The notes beneath the pieces were generated by a model. It was not told the origin of the DNA. It searched no databases and worked only from the letters and a program-made list of their open reading frames with translations. This document shows, one piece after another, positions 55,231 to 64,000 of a stretch of DNA of 64,000 bases; positions within the stretch are counted from its first letter, which is position 1; every line of letters starts with the position of its first letter. Location of the stretch: NCBI GenBank assembly GCA_963932145.1, contig OZ010600.1:51325657-51389656 (forward strand). The letters are read 5' to 3'. The position numbers and the translations under genes are program-made. The stretch comes from Acanthosepion lycidas. Its lineage: Eukaryota > Mollusca > Cephalopoda > Sepiida > Sepiidae.

Positions 55231-56220
55231 AATCACTGCTGCATGCTAACCATTGGTTTTTTGCCTCACATCCATCGCCTGGAATATTCTCAGTTTTGGG
55301 GTAAATTGAGAATTTGCGAAATGACAGATGTTGCATCGAAACAAATCTGAACTTTAAACATGTATTAGACTTGAATGATGTGTAAAAAAAACAAAACAAA
55401 AAAAACACACACTCCAGGAGACGTGGAAAAGAATCAGACGGGATTTTAAAACGGCTGCATTTCCGAATAGTGCGTGAAATCCCCCGCCCCTGATTTTCTC
55501 ACTGTCAATCACCGATTTCCTTTGGCAAACGTTCAACATTTCCGTGTATTCTGCTTTGTTGAAATAATTCCAGAACTTAAGTAGCTTTCAATAGATTCTT
55601 AGCCATATTTGAAGCATGCATAGCAATATTTTGTTTGTGCTTTGTTCAAGGAATCAGCCTCAAAAGCCTTCTTAATTATTCAAATAGTTTCCACGGTCGA
55701 ATGTCCAAGTTTCGGACAAAACTTGACGCAGATTTGCCGTGAAAAATGCATACGTTCTCTCAATGACGTCTCAATCCCGACTGATTAACCCCCAAGAGAG
55801 AGTATCTGTTTACGCATGCGCACTATGGTCCCTTATGATTGTTTGCTAATTTACATCATAGCTGCGTTAGCTGTTCACTGGATATTCCAAATGATTGGAT
55901 AATTTCCGGACATACTTCGTACACGACATCATCTAATTTCCTGACTTATGGCGTTCGGCTTAATTTTTAAAGTCGTCAGAATATTTCATCACGTATTTGC
56001 ATGTTCATAGCATCGACACGAAAAGTGAATTCTACGTGCAGATTTCAATTCCCGCTCGACTCTGTTTCTTTCATTCCTAATGGAGTTTGACTGGCAGAGG
56101 TGATCTAAGTCGATTCTGCTGCCGATCGACGGGGGTGGATGGCCTTGACGCGCGATGCGGTTAATTCAATTGGAGCCGGCACAACCCACCCCGGGTGAAT
56201 GCCGTTACAAGACAAGAAGA
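55231..56220. other. Non-repetitive stretch with normal base composition, no gene assigned
   Basis: Less AT-rich than its neighbours between about 55690 and 56170 (GC-containing words such as CGCATGCGC and ATCGACGGGGGTGGATGG). Open frames are short. It could be an unrecognised element or regulatory DNA; I have no positive evidence for either. Confidence 0.3.
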
Positions 56221-56224
56221 CAAG

Positions 56225-56385
56225 ACAATATTCCTAATGCCCTTAAAAAAGGCATGAATTCATCTTCCTCCAACTATGGGTTAAATAGCAGGACAAACTG
56301 GGCTCTCTTTCTTTGAGATGGTAACCAATCTAGGAGAAAGAAAACTGAATTTAGAACTAGCCTGAAGAATGATGGAGTCTATCGA
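56225..56385 (+). mobile_element. tRNA-SINE body fragment
   Basis: TAAAAAAGGCATGAATTCAT, CCAACTATGGGTTAAATAGC AGGACAAACTGGG and GGTAACCAATCTAGGAGAAA: core and 3' part without the tRNA head. Confidence 0.6.
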
Positions 56386-56497
56386 GTTGTTTTGCCTAAG
56401 ACACACCATTGCGGCTGCAATACATGTGGCGCAATTATGATCGTAATGAGTTACGAGATTCGTGACGATCATATGTTATCTCTGCAGTCTCCTCAAA

Positions 56498-56746
56498 TTT
56501 CTAGTATCTTTCTCAGAATCTTCACAGAACTCAACAACGTGGGATGAAGAGTATCTGCCATTTCCCAATTTTCTAAATTCATCTCATCTTGATTCTAGTG
56601 ATTTTCTTACGCTTCCAATCGTACCTATTTTTATAAAAACTAATTTAAACTAAATATTCAATACCGTTTACAATTCTCGAGTGAGGTCCTTATATATTTT
56701 CTATTTAGCTTTTTCTTTATCATTCTTCTTCTTATTATTATTATTG

Positions 56747-56781
<35 letters not shown>

Positions 56782-57378
56782 TCCTTTGATTTCTGTTGTA
56801 CACTCATTTCCTTCCGACTCCCAACCAGACTTAAGATCAGAAATGGCGTCTTGACATTTTCCATTGGACATCGAGATGAATAATAAAAAAAACCCCTAAA
56901 ATCACACACAATATTTCATAGATAAAGCCCTTCTTAAATGTGTTAGCACGTAACTTTGATAACAATTTTTGCATTTCTTTAAGTCATGGGCTAACAGGAA
57001 TCTCTTCAATGAGTCGATCTGAACCTTTTCTAATAAAACCCAGAGTCACAACCACAACTGGAAAGATTGATGTCCTCATGTGCCACATTTTTTAGATTTA
57101 CATTTCAAGATCCTTGCATGTTGATGTTTTTCTAGTATCTTTCTCAAAATCTTCACAGAACTCAACAACGTGGGATGAAGAGTATCTGCCATTTCCCAAT
57201 TTTTAAAAATTCATCTCATCTTGATTCTAGTGATTTTCTTACGCTTCCAATCGTACCTATTTTTATAAACACTAATTTAAACTAAATATTCAATACCGTT
57301 TACAATTCTCGAGTGAGGTCCTTATATATTTTCTATTTAGCTTTTTCTTTATCATTCTTCTTCTTCTTATTATTATTG

Positions 57379-57410
<32 letters not shown>

Positions 57411-57411
57411 T
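56498..57411 (-). mobile_element. LINE copy flanked by ~280-bp near-identical direct repeats
   Basis: 56498-56780 and 57128-57411 are almost identical (few differences; shared ACAGAACTCAACAACGTGGG, GTTTACAATTCTCGAGTGAG and a TTA array at the end). Between them, 56781-57127 is a reverse-strand fragment of the R2/R4-type LINE (TTTCCTTTGATTTCTGTTGT, GATAAAGCCCTTCTTAAATG, TTCAAGATCCTTGCATGTTG), 5'-truncated. The second TTA array is followed by a different, diverged copy of the LINE. Confidence 0.75.
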
Positions 57412-58066
57412 CCTTTGATTTTTGTTGTATACACAATTCCTTCCGGATCTCAATCAGTGACCTAAGGTTAGAAATAGCTTCATGATATTTTTCCACTGAT
57501 CATTTTTATAAAAAAACTAAGATCACATACATATTATATAGATAAAGCTTTTTCTTTGAGGGATGGGCTACCAGGAATCCCTTCAATGTGTCTATTGGAA
57601 CCTTTTCCAATCAATCCGTAGTCTCCAACTACAATTGGATTTATTGATGTCCTCATGTGCCAGATTTTTAAGAATTCCATTTCAAGATCCTTGTATTTAG
57701 ATAGTTTTTTGAATATCTTCAAACATACATTACAATCTGCAGGGATTGTCATATCAATAAGAAAGCGCGTTCTCTTCTTCTTGTCTCTGATCGCAAAAGC
57801 TTTACTTGTTTTATTTGTAGTATCTCCGTAACAGAGTGTGGGTAATGTTCATACCAGTTTCTTGTAGCTTCATTTCCGTAACAGTTGCATATTTTCCAAT
57901 TCAGATATTGGCCCCTTCCATCATGCCGTGTTTTATATTCAATGGGTGCCAATACCATGCAACTTGATACAAGATGGTCAATTGTTTCTAGATATTTATC
58001 ACAGAATCTGCATTTGGAATCAACACAGTTTTTCACGATGTGTGCTTGGTAATTTCTAGTTAGCAA
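57412..58066 (-). mobile_element. LINE fragment, CCHC region to 3' end (R2/R4-type)
   Basis: Reverse strand: MLTRNYQAHIVKNCVDSKC, CRFCDKYLETIDHLVSSC, APIEYKTRHDGRGQYLNW, NWYEHYPHSVTEI; then LSKYKDLEMEFLKIWHM and GDYGLIGKGSNRHIEGIPG. The knuckle C-x2-C-x8-H-x4-C is complete. The segment that holds the endonuclease core in other copies is deleted here, and the 3' end adjoins the TTA array at 57365-57411. Confidence 0.7.
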
Positions 58067-58069
58067 GTG

Positions 58070-58475
58070 TTGTTCTATTATGATAGTTATTATAATTGAT
58101 CTATTATTATTGGTCTATTATAGCTATTATTAATTGGTCTATTATTATAGCTATTATTATTGGTTTATTATTATAGTTATTATTATTCGTTTATTATTAT
58201 AGTTATTATTATTCGTTTATTATTATAGCTGTTATTATAGTTATAATTATAGTTATTATTAGTATTATTGGTCTATTATTATAGCTATTATTATTGGGCT
58301 ATTATTATAGCTATTATTATAGTTATAATTATGGTTATTATTATCATTAGTCTATTATTAGAGTTATTATTACTATTTATCTATTATTAAAGTTATTATT
58401 ATTGGTCTGTTATTATAGTTATTATTATAGTTATAATTATTAATACTGTTGTTGTTTTTATTATTATTATGTGAG
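58070..58475. repeat. ATT-based minisatellite (TTATTATAGCTATTATTATTGGTC units)
   Basis: Variants of GGTCTATTATTATAG and (C/T)TATTATTATTGGTTTATTA recur about 14 times. It begins at the truncated end of the LINE fragment. Confidence 0.85.
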
Positions 58476-58895
58476 AAAGCAACATGACAAAAAAGTGAGG
58501 CTAGTGTACAAATATACAATGTTCAATATACCCATCATGACACCGAAACTGATAAGACAGACATCACATCCAGGTGTGCACAGTATGCTGAGGTGTTTTG
58601 ATAAAACAGCACATAATTTTGCAAATTGTACCCAGTTAAAAATACGTACAAATCGGTTGACTCATCCTGACAGATTGTGAGTGTTCCCAAATATCGGAAT
58701 GTGATTCCCAAATCGTCTTCGCTGCCTCATCCTTCAAACTTATAAAAGCACTTCCACTGCTCTTGCTCACTGGTCTTAGGCTAAATGTTCAACCGGTTAT
58801 GGTCAGGTAACTGACAATCATTTCTGTAGTACACAACGGGATAGTTACTGTAATTAACCAAGACAAAATATCTACGTGTTAGCACCGCAAATCAA
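58476..58895. other. No feature recognised
   Basis: The small open frame at 58471-58680 shows no known motif. Composition is ordinary. Confidence 0.35.
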
Positions 58896-58896
58896 A

Positions 58897-59117
58897 TCAG
58901 AGAGAGAAAGGGAGAGAGAGAGAAAGGGAGAGAGAGAGAGAGAAAGGGAGAGAGAGAGAGAGAGAAAGGAAGAGAGAGAGAGAGAAAGGGAGAGAGAGAG
59001 AGAATGAGAGAGAGAGAGAGAGAGAGAAAGGGAGAGAGAGAAAGAGAGAGAGAGAGAGAAAGGGGGGGAGAGAGAGAAAGGGAGAGAGAGAGAGAAAGGG
59101 AGAGAGAGAGATAGAGA
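58897..59117. repeat. (GA)n array with GGGA and AAAG variants
   Basis: GAGAGAGAGAAAGG units repeat about 12 times, imperfectly. Confidence 0.95.
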
Positions 59118-59475
59118 TGTCGAGAAATCTTATTAAAGTAAAATACGCGCTCTCCGGTAGGGATTCAAAGCTCCGTCCCTCTTGGAAGGAGAAACAGTCA
59201 TTTGATCCAAGGAGCTTTAGATGGAGTGCTTGACGATTAAGCAAAGTTGTATAGTGCCTTATGAACGCAAATCTTTCTCAGACTCTCGAAACATTCATAT
59301 CTGCTCAGTTTCGTATCTTAACGTAAACAAAGTATTTTCTAAAGAAGTGACGGATCTTTATTTGTTAATCGAACTGATTATATTACTTAAATGCTATTTT
59401 TAGTGGCTACCCGTGTTTAAGTAGACCCTCCGTTTAATTATTTAACAGTATATTTATTTTCGTCCAACCGGTGAT
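59118..59475 (-). mobile_element. SINE of the GAGTAGACGC family, interrupted
   Basis: GTCGAGAAATCTTATTAAAG and ATACGCGCTCTCCGGTAGGG (head side), and GTGTTTAAGTAGACCCTCCG with AACAGTATATTTATTTTCGT (tail). The order differs from 22215-22445 because about 170 bases lie between. Confidence 0.5.
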
Positions 59476-59479
59476 GGCA

Positions 59480-60985
59480 TATTCTTTCTATTTGACTGTT
59501 ATTATTCAACAACAAATAAAGTAATCAATAATAAAGTTAACAACGCTTTAAAATAGCCACAAAACTGAATTCGGATCCACAATTATTTCCACTCAATAGC
59601 CACTAGAATAATTCGAAACCTAACCGTTACCGTCCAATCAATAACTGTTAGAATAATACAATAGACCTACCTACGATGCATCACTGGCCAGAATACAACC
59701 TACATGGCCTGACGATTGCATTTAAGCATGACACAGACTGTCGTTGCTTGGTGTTAACATCAATGTCCAGTTTAATTTTTAAATACGCTCTATCCCTGAT
59801 CTCGAACAATTTAACTCATGAATATATTAAAAAATTATCACAAAACTTGTTTAAGAATTAATGATTACGAGTATTAATATGCACACGTGGCTTCTCTTTT
59901 GTACAGTAATACCTTCATTATTATTATTGTTATTGTTGTTGTGATGTTAACGAACACTCGTTGCCATTTTCGTTGTCACTTTCGAAATGCTCGTTGTAGT
60001 AGAGACTTTGTAATCTGCTAGTGTCAGACGCCTTCTAATAACACTCGCACTGATAGTACTTGCTCGATAATACTCGCTCGAAAAGTAACCACTGAATAGT
60101 GATCAGTATAGTGATTAGTATAGAGAAATAGTATAGTGAATTGTATAGAGAATAGCGATCCGTATAGTAATAAAGGATAGTCTAGAAATAGTGATCCGTA
60201 TAGTAATAAAAGATAGAATAGAAAGAGTGATCTATTAGGCGCCATACTAATTCCCATCTATACATTTCCTTTGCTATCACGTGATCTACTTATTCAAAAT
60301 GGAATCGCCTGTGTTTGCTCTCTGGTGATCTGTATTCAAATTCTAGTGCCGACAGTGACACTTTATTCCTATATAACAATTATTGTTTCATACATTTTTG
60401 GTTTGGCAATAAAATCCGTTTTTGTTTCGGTAAAATGACCAATCATTATATTTTCTGACTTCTTGAATGATGGCATCAAGATTTAAGCGGTAGATATCTG
60501 TAGAATTTATTTTCGAAAAAGAAAATCCTAATATATCTTAAAGATTAAAGTGTGAATTATATTAGATACTCAGCTAGCTAAATGCTTTCCGATTCTGCTT
60601 TTGTTCAGCATTGTTGTTAAGTACATCATTTTATAAATTAATTAAAACGTTCGTGTATAATATATTCTTTTATTCACAGTGTTCGGAGGATACCCATTTC
60701 CCTTATGCATATCTTTTCATCCGATACGATACATATAGAGATATATAGTTTTATCAGTTATACTGAACCTTAATTAAGACATCATTTATGTTCAAATAGG
60801 ATTAGAATCAATTTAACACCTCAGCTGCTGATTTTTAATATTTATCGGTTGTCCTTTACGATTGATTTTCGACTGAAAACTTCTTGAACCATTTTTGCGG
60901 TCGAATTATAGACATTTTACAGGCTGATTTTGTTCTAAGTTGAACCCATTAATTAATGTAAAAACCAGAAATTATTTTTTTTAAT
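59480..60985. other. Mostly AT-rich DNA; short tandem repeats at 60090-60235
   Basis: AGTGATCCGTATAGTAATAA AAGATAG units recur about four times at 60090-60235. A dispersed repeat copy lies at 59710-59765 (GCATGACACAGACTGTCGTT). No gene. Confidence 0.5.
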
Positions 60986-61205
60986 CATTTCACTCCAAGT
61001 AAGGTAACAAAGTCACTAAAACGCAAAGGGTTATTGCGTGTCAAGGAATATGAGAAAAAGAACAGGAATTAAAACGACAAAAGATAATGATTAACATTGT
61101 ATTTACAATTTTGAAGGTCAAAGTTGACCGAAATGCAGAAGGCTGGAAAAGAGTTCCACAAGCGAGAAGTGCGAGAGAAGAAACTGTCAGCATAGTTGCA
61201 GGTTA
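60985..61205 (+). repeat. Dispersed repeat family Y, copy
   Basis: ATTTCACTCCAAGTAAGGTA, AAAACGCAAAGGGTTATTGC. It continues through AAGTTGACCGAAATGCAGAA GG to CAGCATAGTTGCAGG, a part not seen in the other copies. Confidence 0.55.
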
Positions 61206-61894
61206 TAGCTAGCTAATTCAACTGTAAAATGATGAGACTTCGCTGCCAATCTAGTAGTGGGCTTAAATTCTTAAAGTCTAAAGAAAAGCCCATCAGAACA
61301 ATTAACATGAAAATATTTATAGAAAACGGCACAAGGGAGCTAGATTACGGTGTTGAAAAAGGAACTGAAAATTATACAAATAAAAATATGGTATTAAATG
61401 TATGTATTTAAAAAAGAGTATTAATTATATTTTTTATTTTTAACCGACTAGTGTTCACTATCTTCAAAACTGAACGATATGAGAATTAATAAGTTAAATT
61501 CATATAATTAAATAACTCTCATAATAAACATTTAGCTTGCTATGCTGAATTCACTCGTCACCAGAGTCATGGAAGGGTTTACTCTTTCAGGCTAAGAACT
61601 GCTTATTTTCAAGGCAAAGTCCCTTCTGATCTTTCCCTAAAATGTCCTCCCATATACACATGCTACTGTGAGTATATACACTTATGAAGGCGATTTCGTA
61701 ATAAATGATATTAGGGGTGGATGTCGATGAAAGTGTTTAACTATTAACATTAACAAGATTTCTTATTTTTATAACGAATGAAATAAAAACCATGAATTTT
61801 TTGGTCGTCTGGTACTTTTTAGATCAACGACTGAAATACCAAAAGTTTCAAATTTGTCCGTGTATTGCTTAATATATTGTAGAGTAATTGTCAT

Positions 61895-62061
61895 CTTTGA
61901 TAATGGCTTATGTAAGCCGAAAGCTTAGATTGGATTAAAAAATATGTATCAATATTTTGATTTTCTTTCTTCGTTTAATGATAATTTTATTAAGCTTATC
62001 AGACGTTACGAAAAGAATTTACATAAAATAGACAACACTTGTCTATATTATTTAATGAAAC

Positions 62062-62066
<5 letters not shown>
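61895..62066 (+). mobile_element. PLE 3' terminal unit with hammerhead-like motif
   Basis: TTGATAA (61897-61903), T, stem GGCTTA/TAAGCC (six perfect pairs, loop TG), GAAAGCTT (61919-61926). It continues through ACAACACTTGTCTATATTAT and TTAATGAAACATG into the TA array at 62065. Same arrangement as 21981-22147. Confidence 0.5.

Positions 62067-62110
<44 letters not shown>
62065..62110. repeat. (TA)n array
   Basis: Pure TA between the PLE end and a family Y copy. Confidence 0.95.
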
Positions 62111-62114
<4 letters not shown>

Positions 62115-62230
62115 TCAATTTACCCCAAGCAAGGTGGGACTGCCACTAGCACACAAGGGGTTAAAGAGGATTGAGAATAAGAGTAAAGATGCATGTTTGG
62201 GAAAGGTTACAGATAAGGATAGGAACAAGC
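62115..62230 (+). repeat. Dispersed repeat family Y, copy
   Basis: TTTACCCCAAGCAAGGTGGG, ACTGCCACTAGCACACAAGG GGTTAAAGAGG. Enclosed by TA arrays on both sides (62065-62110, 62235-62291). Confidence 0.65.
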
Positions 62231-62231
62231 T

Positions 62232-62234
<3 letters not shown>

Positions 62235-62298
<64 letters not shown>

Positions 62299-62379
62299 CA
62301 CACACACACAAACATATTATATATATATAATATTCGTTTTCTGTTATATATATATATGTATATATATTTGAATATATAT

Positions 62380-62430
<51 letters not shown>
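62235..62430. repeat. (TA)n, (CA)n and degenerate TA arrays
   Basis: TA 62235-62291, CA to 62309, then ATATATA runs with CATATA breaks and TA 62395-62430. Confidence 0.9.
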
Positions 62431-62433
<3 letters not shown>

Positions 62434-62439
62434 CAAACA

Positions 62440-62795
62440 TATATTGTTAAATATAACAGACAACGATGTCTATAATGTTTGATCATGAGCCGTTCTAAGC
62501 TTCGTATAATGCCTTTAGTTTCGGGAGAAAGTAAAGACAAAAACTGTCCAACATTTGGATTTTTTATTATGCTGTTCCTTGATCTAAGCTTTCGGCTTAC
62601 ATTACATTTCAACAAAGATATTCACCATCAAAGATAATATCCTGTTATATTTTTATCCAGATGTTCGACAGCTTTTGTCATTATTTTCTCCTGAAATTAA
62701 AGCAACTATACGAAGCTTAGAACGGCTCCTGATCAAACATAATATACATTGTTTTCTGTTATATTTAATATGTTTGAATCATGATCTGCTGCCCC
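62440..62795. mobile_element. Head-to-head pair of PLE terminal units
   Basis: The reverse strand 62640-62440 and forward strand 62642-62795 share GGACAGTTTTTGTC / CGACAGCTTTTGTC, TACGAAGCTTAGAACGGCTC and ATGATCAAACAT / CTGATCAAACAT. The reverse copy includes AAGCCGAAAGCTT (62594-62582). Both copies end at TA arrays; the forward one ends ATCTGCTGCCCC. Confidence 0.65.
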
Positions 62796-62802
62796 AATAC
62801 AC

Positions 62803-62906
62803 TATATATATATATATATATATATATAATCACTTGATGTCTACTTAAACGCTATTTTATTGGATACCCATATTTGAGTAGGCGATCCATTTATTTTTAA
62901 TTATTG

Positions 62907-62962
<56 letters not shown>
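62803..62962. repeat. (TA)n arrays flanking a SINE tail
   Basis: TA 62803-62827 and 62910-62962, with GGATACCCATATTTGAGTAG GCGATCCATTTA between, the 3' tail of the GAGTAGACGC SINE. Confidence 0.9.
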
Positions 62963-62969
<7 letters not shown>

Positions 62970-62989
62970 CGAAATTGGATCAATGTCTG

Positions 62990-63340
62990 GTGGTTTCATC
63001 TGTTGTAATTCCTATTCGCACTGAATTGAATACATTATCCGTAAAGTGATTATGCTGAAAATTAAATATCTCTTCTTGCGTAATATATAAGTGAACAACC
63101 AACGAATTTATTAATGTACATTACTCGAGCTGGCTCAGTTGTATAAAACAGACTAACGAATTATTCCATTCGGTGAGATGAGAACAAAAGCTTTTAGGTT
63201 CAGTAAAACGACTTTCAGTTAACGGTCCTTTTGTTTTGCTATATGCACAAAATTTATATTACCTAAAAACTCGAGATAAGAGAGAATTTAAAAGTTAATC
63301 TTTCTTAAATACAGACTCACATCTTTCTATCTATCTATTT
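62990..63340. other. AT-rich DNA, no gene
   Basis: Nothing recognised. Confidence 0.4.
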
Positions 63341-63342
63341 TA

Positions 63343-63397
63343 CATAATGTTGCTTTTTGACGTTAAAAAATACGTCATTATTTTTGCACCAACCTAA
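63343..63397. mobile_element. MITE copy 9, one end only
   Basis: TTTTTGACGTTAAAAAATAC and TTATTTTTGCACCAACCTAA at the right; the left terminus is missing. Confidence 0.75.
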
Positions 63398-63499
63398 TCG
63401 ATAATAGATTAAATTTAATATTTCCAATAAGCAAAATACTTTGCTAGCATTTCAAAAACTAATGTAAATTCATTGGAAGGAGTTTTAATTTATTTATTT

Positions 63500-64000
63500 T
63501 TTTGCTAAAATAGCTGATTTGCGGCCTTTCTTAGTTGTCTTTCATCGCAATGTAATTCTCTTTAATAAAAATCTTCCAAAAATAAAATATACTTTTTTGA
63601 AACTTCATTTGAGGAATAATCTGATTTGAAATAAACATTATTTACTTTAAGTTTAAAATATCACAGAAATGCATTTTTAACACGGCAGCAGCTGTCCTTT
63701 AACTCGACAGTAGTTATCTTGACGTGTTGACCACCTGATGACGGATCTAATTTATTCTACGGTGTCTTGATCTGTAAAACATAATTTACGAAAATGGCGC
63801 GAGCGCCTTTTTTTATATAATTTTTAATTACTCAGTAATCTTAAAAAATTTAGGAAACTATTCTTCGTAATCTAATATTTTATTGAATATAAGAAATGTT
63901 GACTTTAAATTTACTATAATTATCTATCTTATTTTGTAATAATGTCGTGTATGGTTATCCGTACTTACAAAAATCAGCACGTTTATGCAAATGCAAAAAA
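63500..64000 (+). repeat. Dispersed repeat family X, copy 3 (runs off the window)
   Basis: AAAATATACTTTTTTGAAAC, TTTACTTTAAGTTTAAAATA, CTAATATTTTATTGAATATA, TTTACTATAATTATC, and AATGTCGTGTATGGTTATCC, in the order of 50865-51485. Confidence 0.65.

Noticed and set aside
58897-59244. 115-residue open frame rich in S, L, F and P
   Set aside because: Translation of the (GA)n array.
61229-61411. 60-residue open frame
   Set aside because: Short, with no motif, just downstream of a dispersed repeat.

Overview
This window looks like non-coding DNA from a coleoid cephalopod genome, most likely an octopus. That is an inference from the repeat content: very many long (TA)n and (TAA)n arrays, tRNA- and 5S-headed SINEs, Penelope-like elements, and short palindromic TA-target MITEs. 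It is AT-rich. Only one stretch (about 1329-1735) looks like host coding sequence. It reads as the last exon of a gene transcribed to the right, with a plausible poly(A) signal. The first ~110 bases of the window resemble the DNA just after this exon's poly(A) signal, so a second copy of the terminal exon may lie just upstream of the window.

Layout. 1-2,900: terminal exon and plain AT-rich DNA. 2,900-8,700: LINE, SINE and Penelope (PLE) remnants. 8,700-16,700: short repeats, MITEs, a 5S/tRNA SINE, a GC-rich repeat and the longest TA/TAA arrays. 17,400-22,450: MITE, PLE ends, a decayed mariner/Tc1-like transposase and the best PLE body (RT end plus GIY-YIG). 22,500-31,400: tandem copies of a dispersed repeat, several SINEs and many fragments of a LINE with an R2/R4-type C-terminus. 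31,600-34,150: a SINE and a 1.9-kb TATC-based satellite. 34,500-48,600: LINE ends, MITEs (including pogo-like ones), SINEs and TA arrays. 48,600-56,200: TA arrays, a perfect hairpin, a large AT-rich fold-back and dispersed repeats. 56,200-58,470: LINE fragments arranged as a long direct duplication around a LINE. 58,900-64,000: GA tract, SINE, PLE ends in inverted orientation, and a dispersed repeat running off the end.

The pattern I find most interesting is repeated about a dozen times. A short segment resembling a hammerhead-ribozyme core (CTGAnGA-like, a stem, GAAA) is followed by 20-200 bases and then a (TA)n array. The same unit forms the 3' end of the recognisable PLE copies. PLEs are known to carry hammerhead motifs in their terminal repeats. 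The window therefore appears to be seeded with PLE terminal fragments tied to TA microsatellites, and some show a paired base change in the ribozyme core. No activity can be claimed from sequence alone.

A second pattern is LINE fragments with a CCHC and PD-type endonuclease C-terminus ending at TAA-type trinucleotide arrays, consistent with an R4/Dong-like target preference. No rRNA, functional tRNA, CRISPR array, operon or complete host gene was seen. All boundaries were read by eye and are approximate unless a target-site duplication fixes them.
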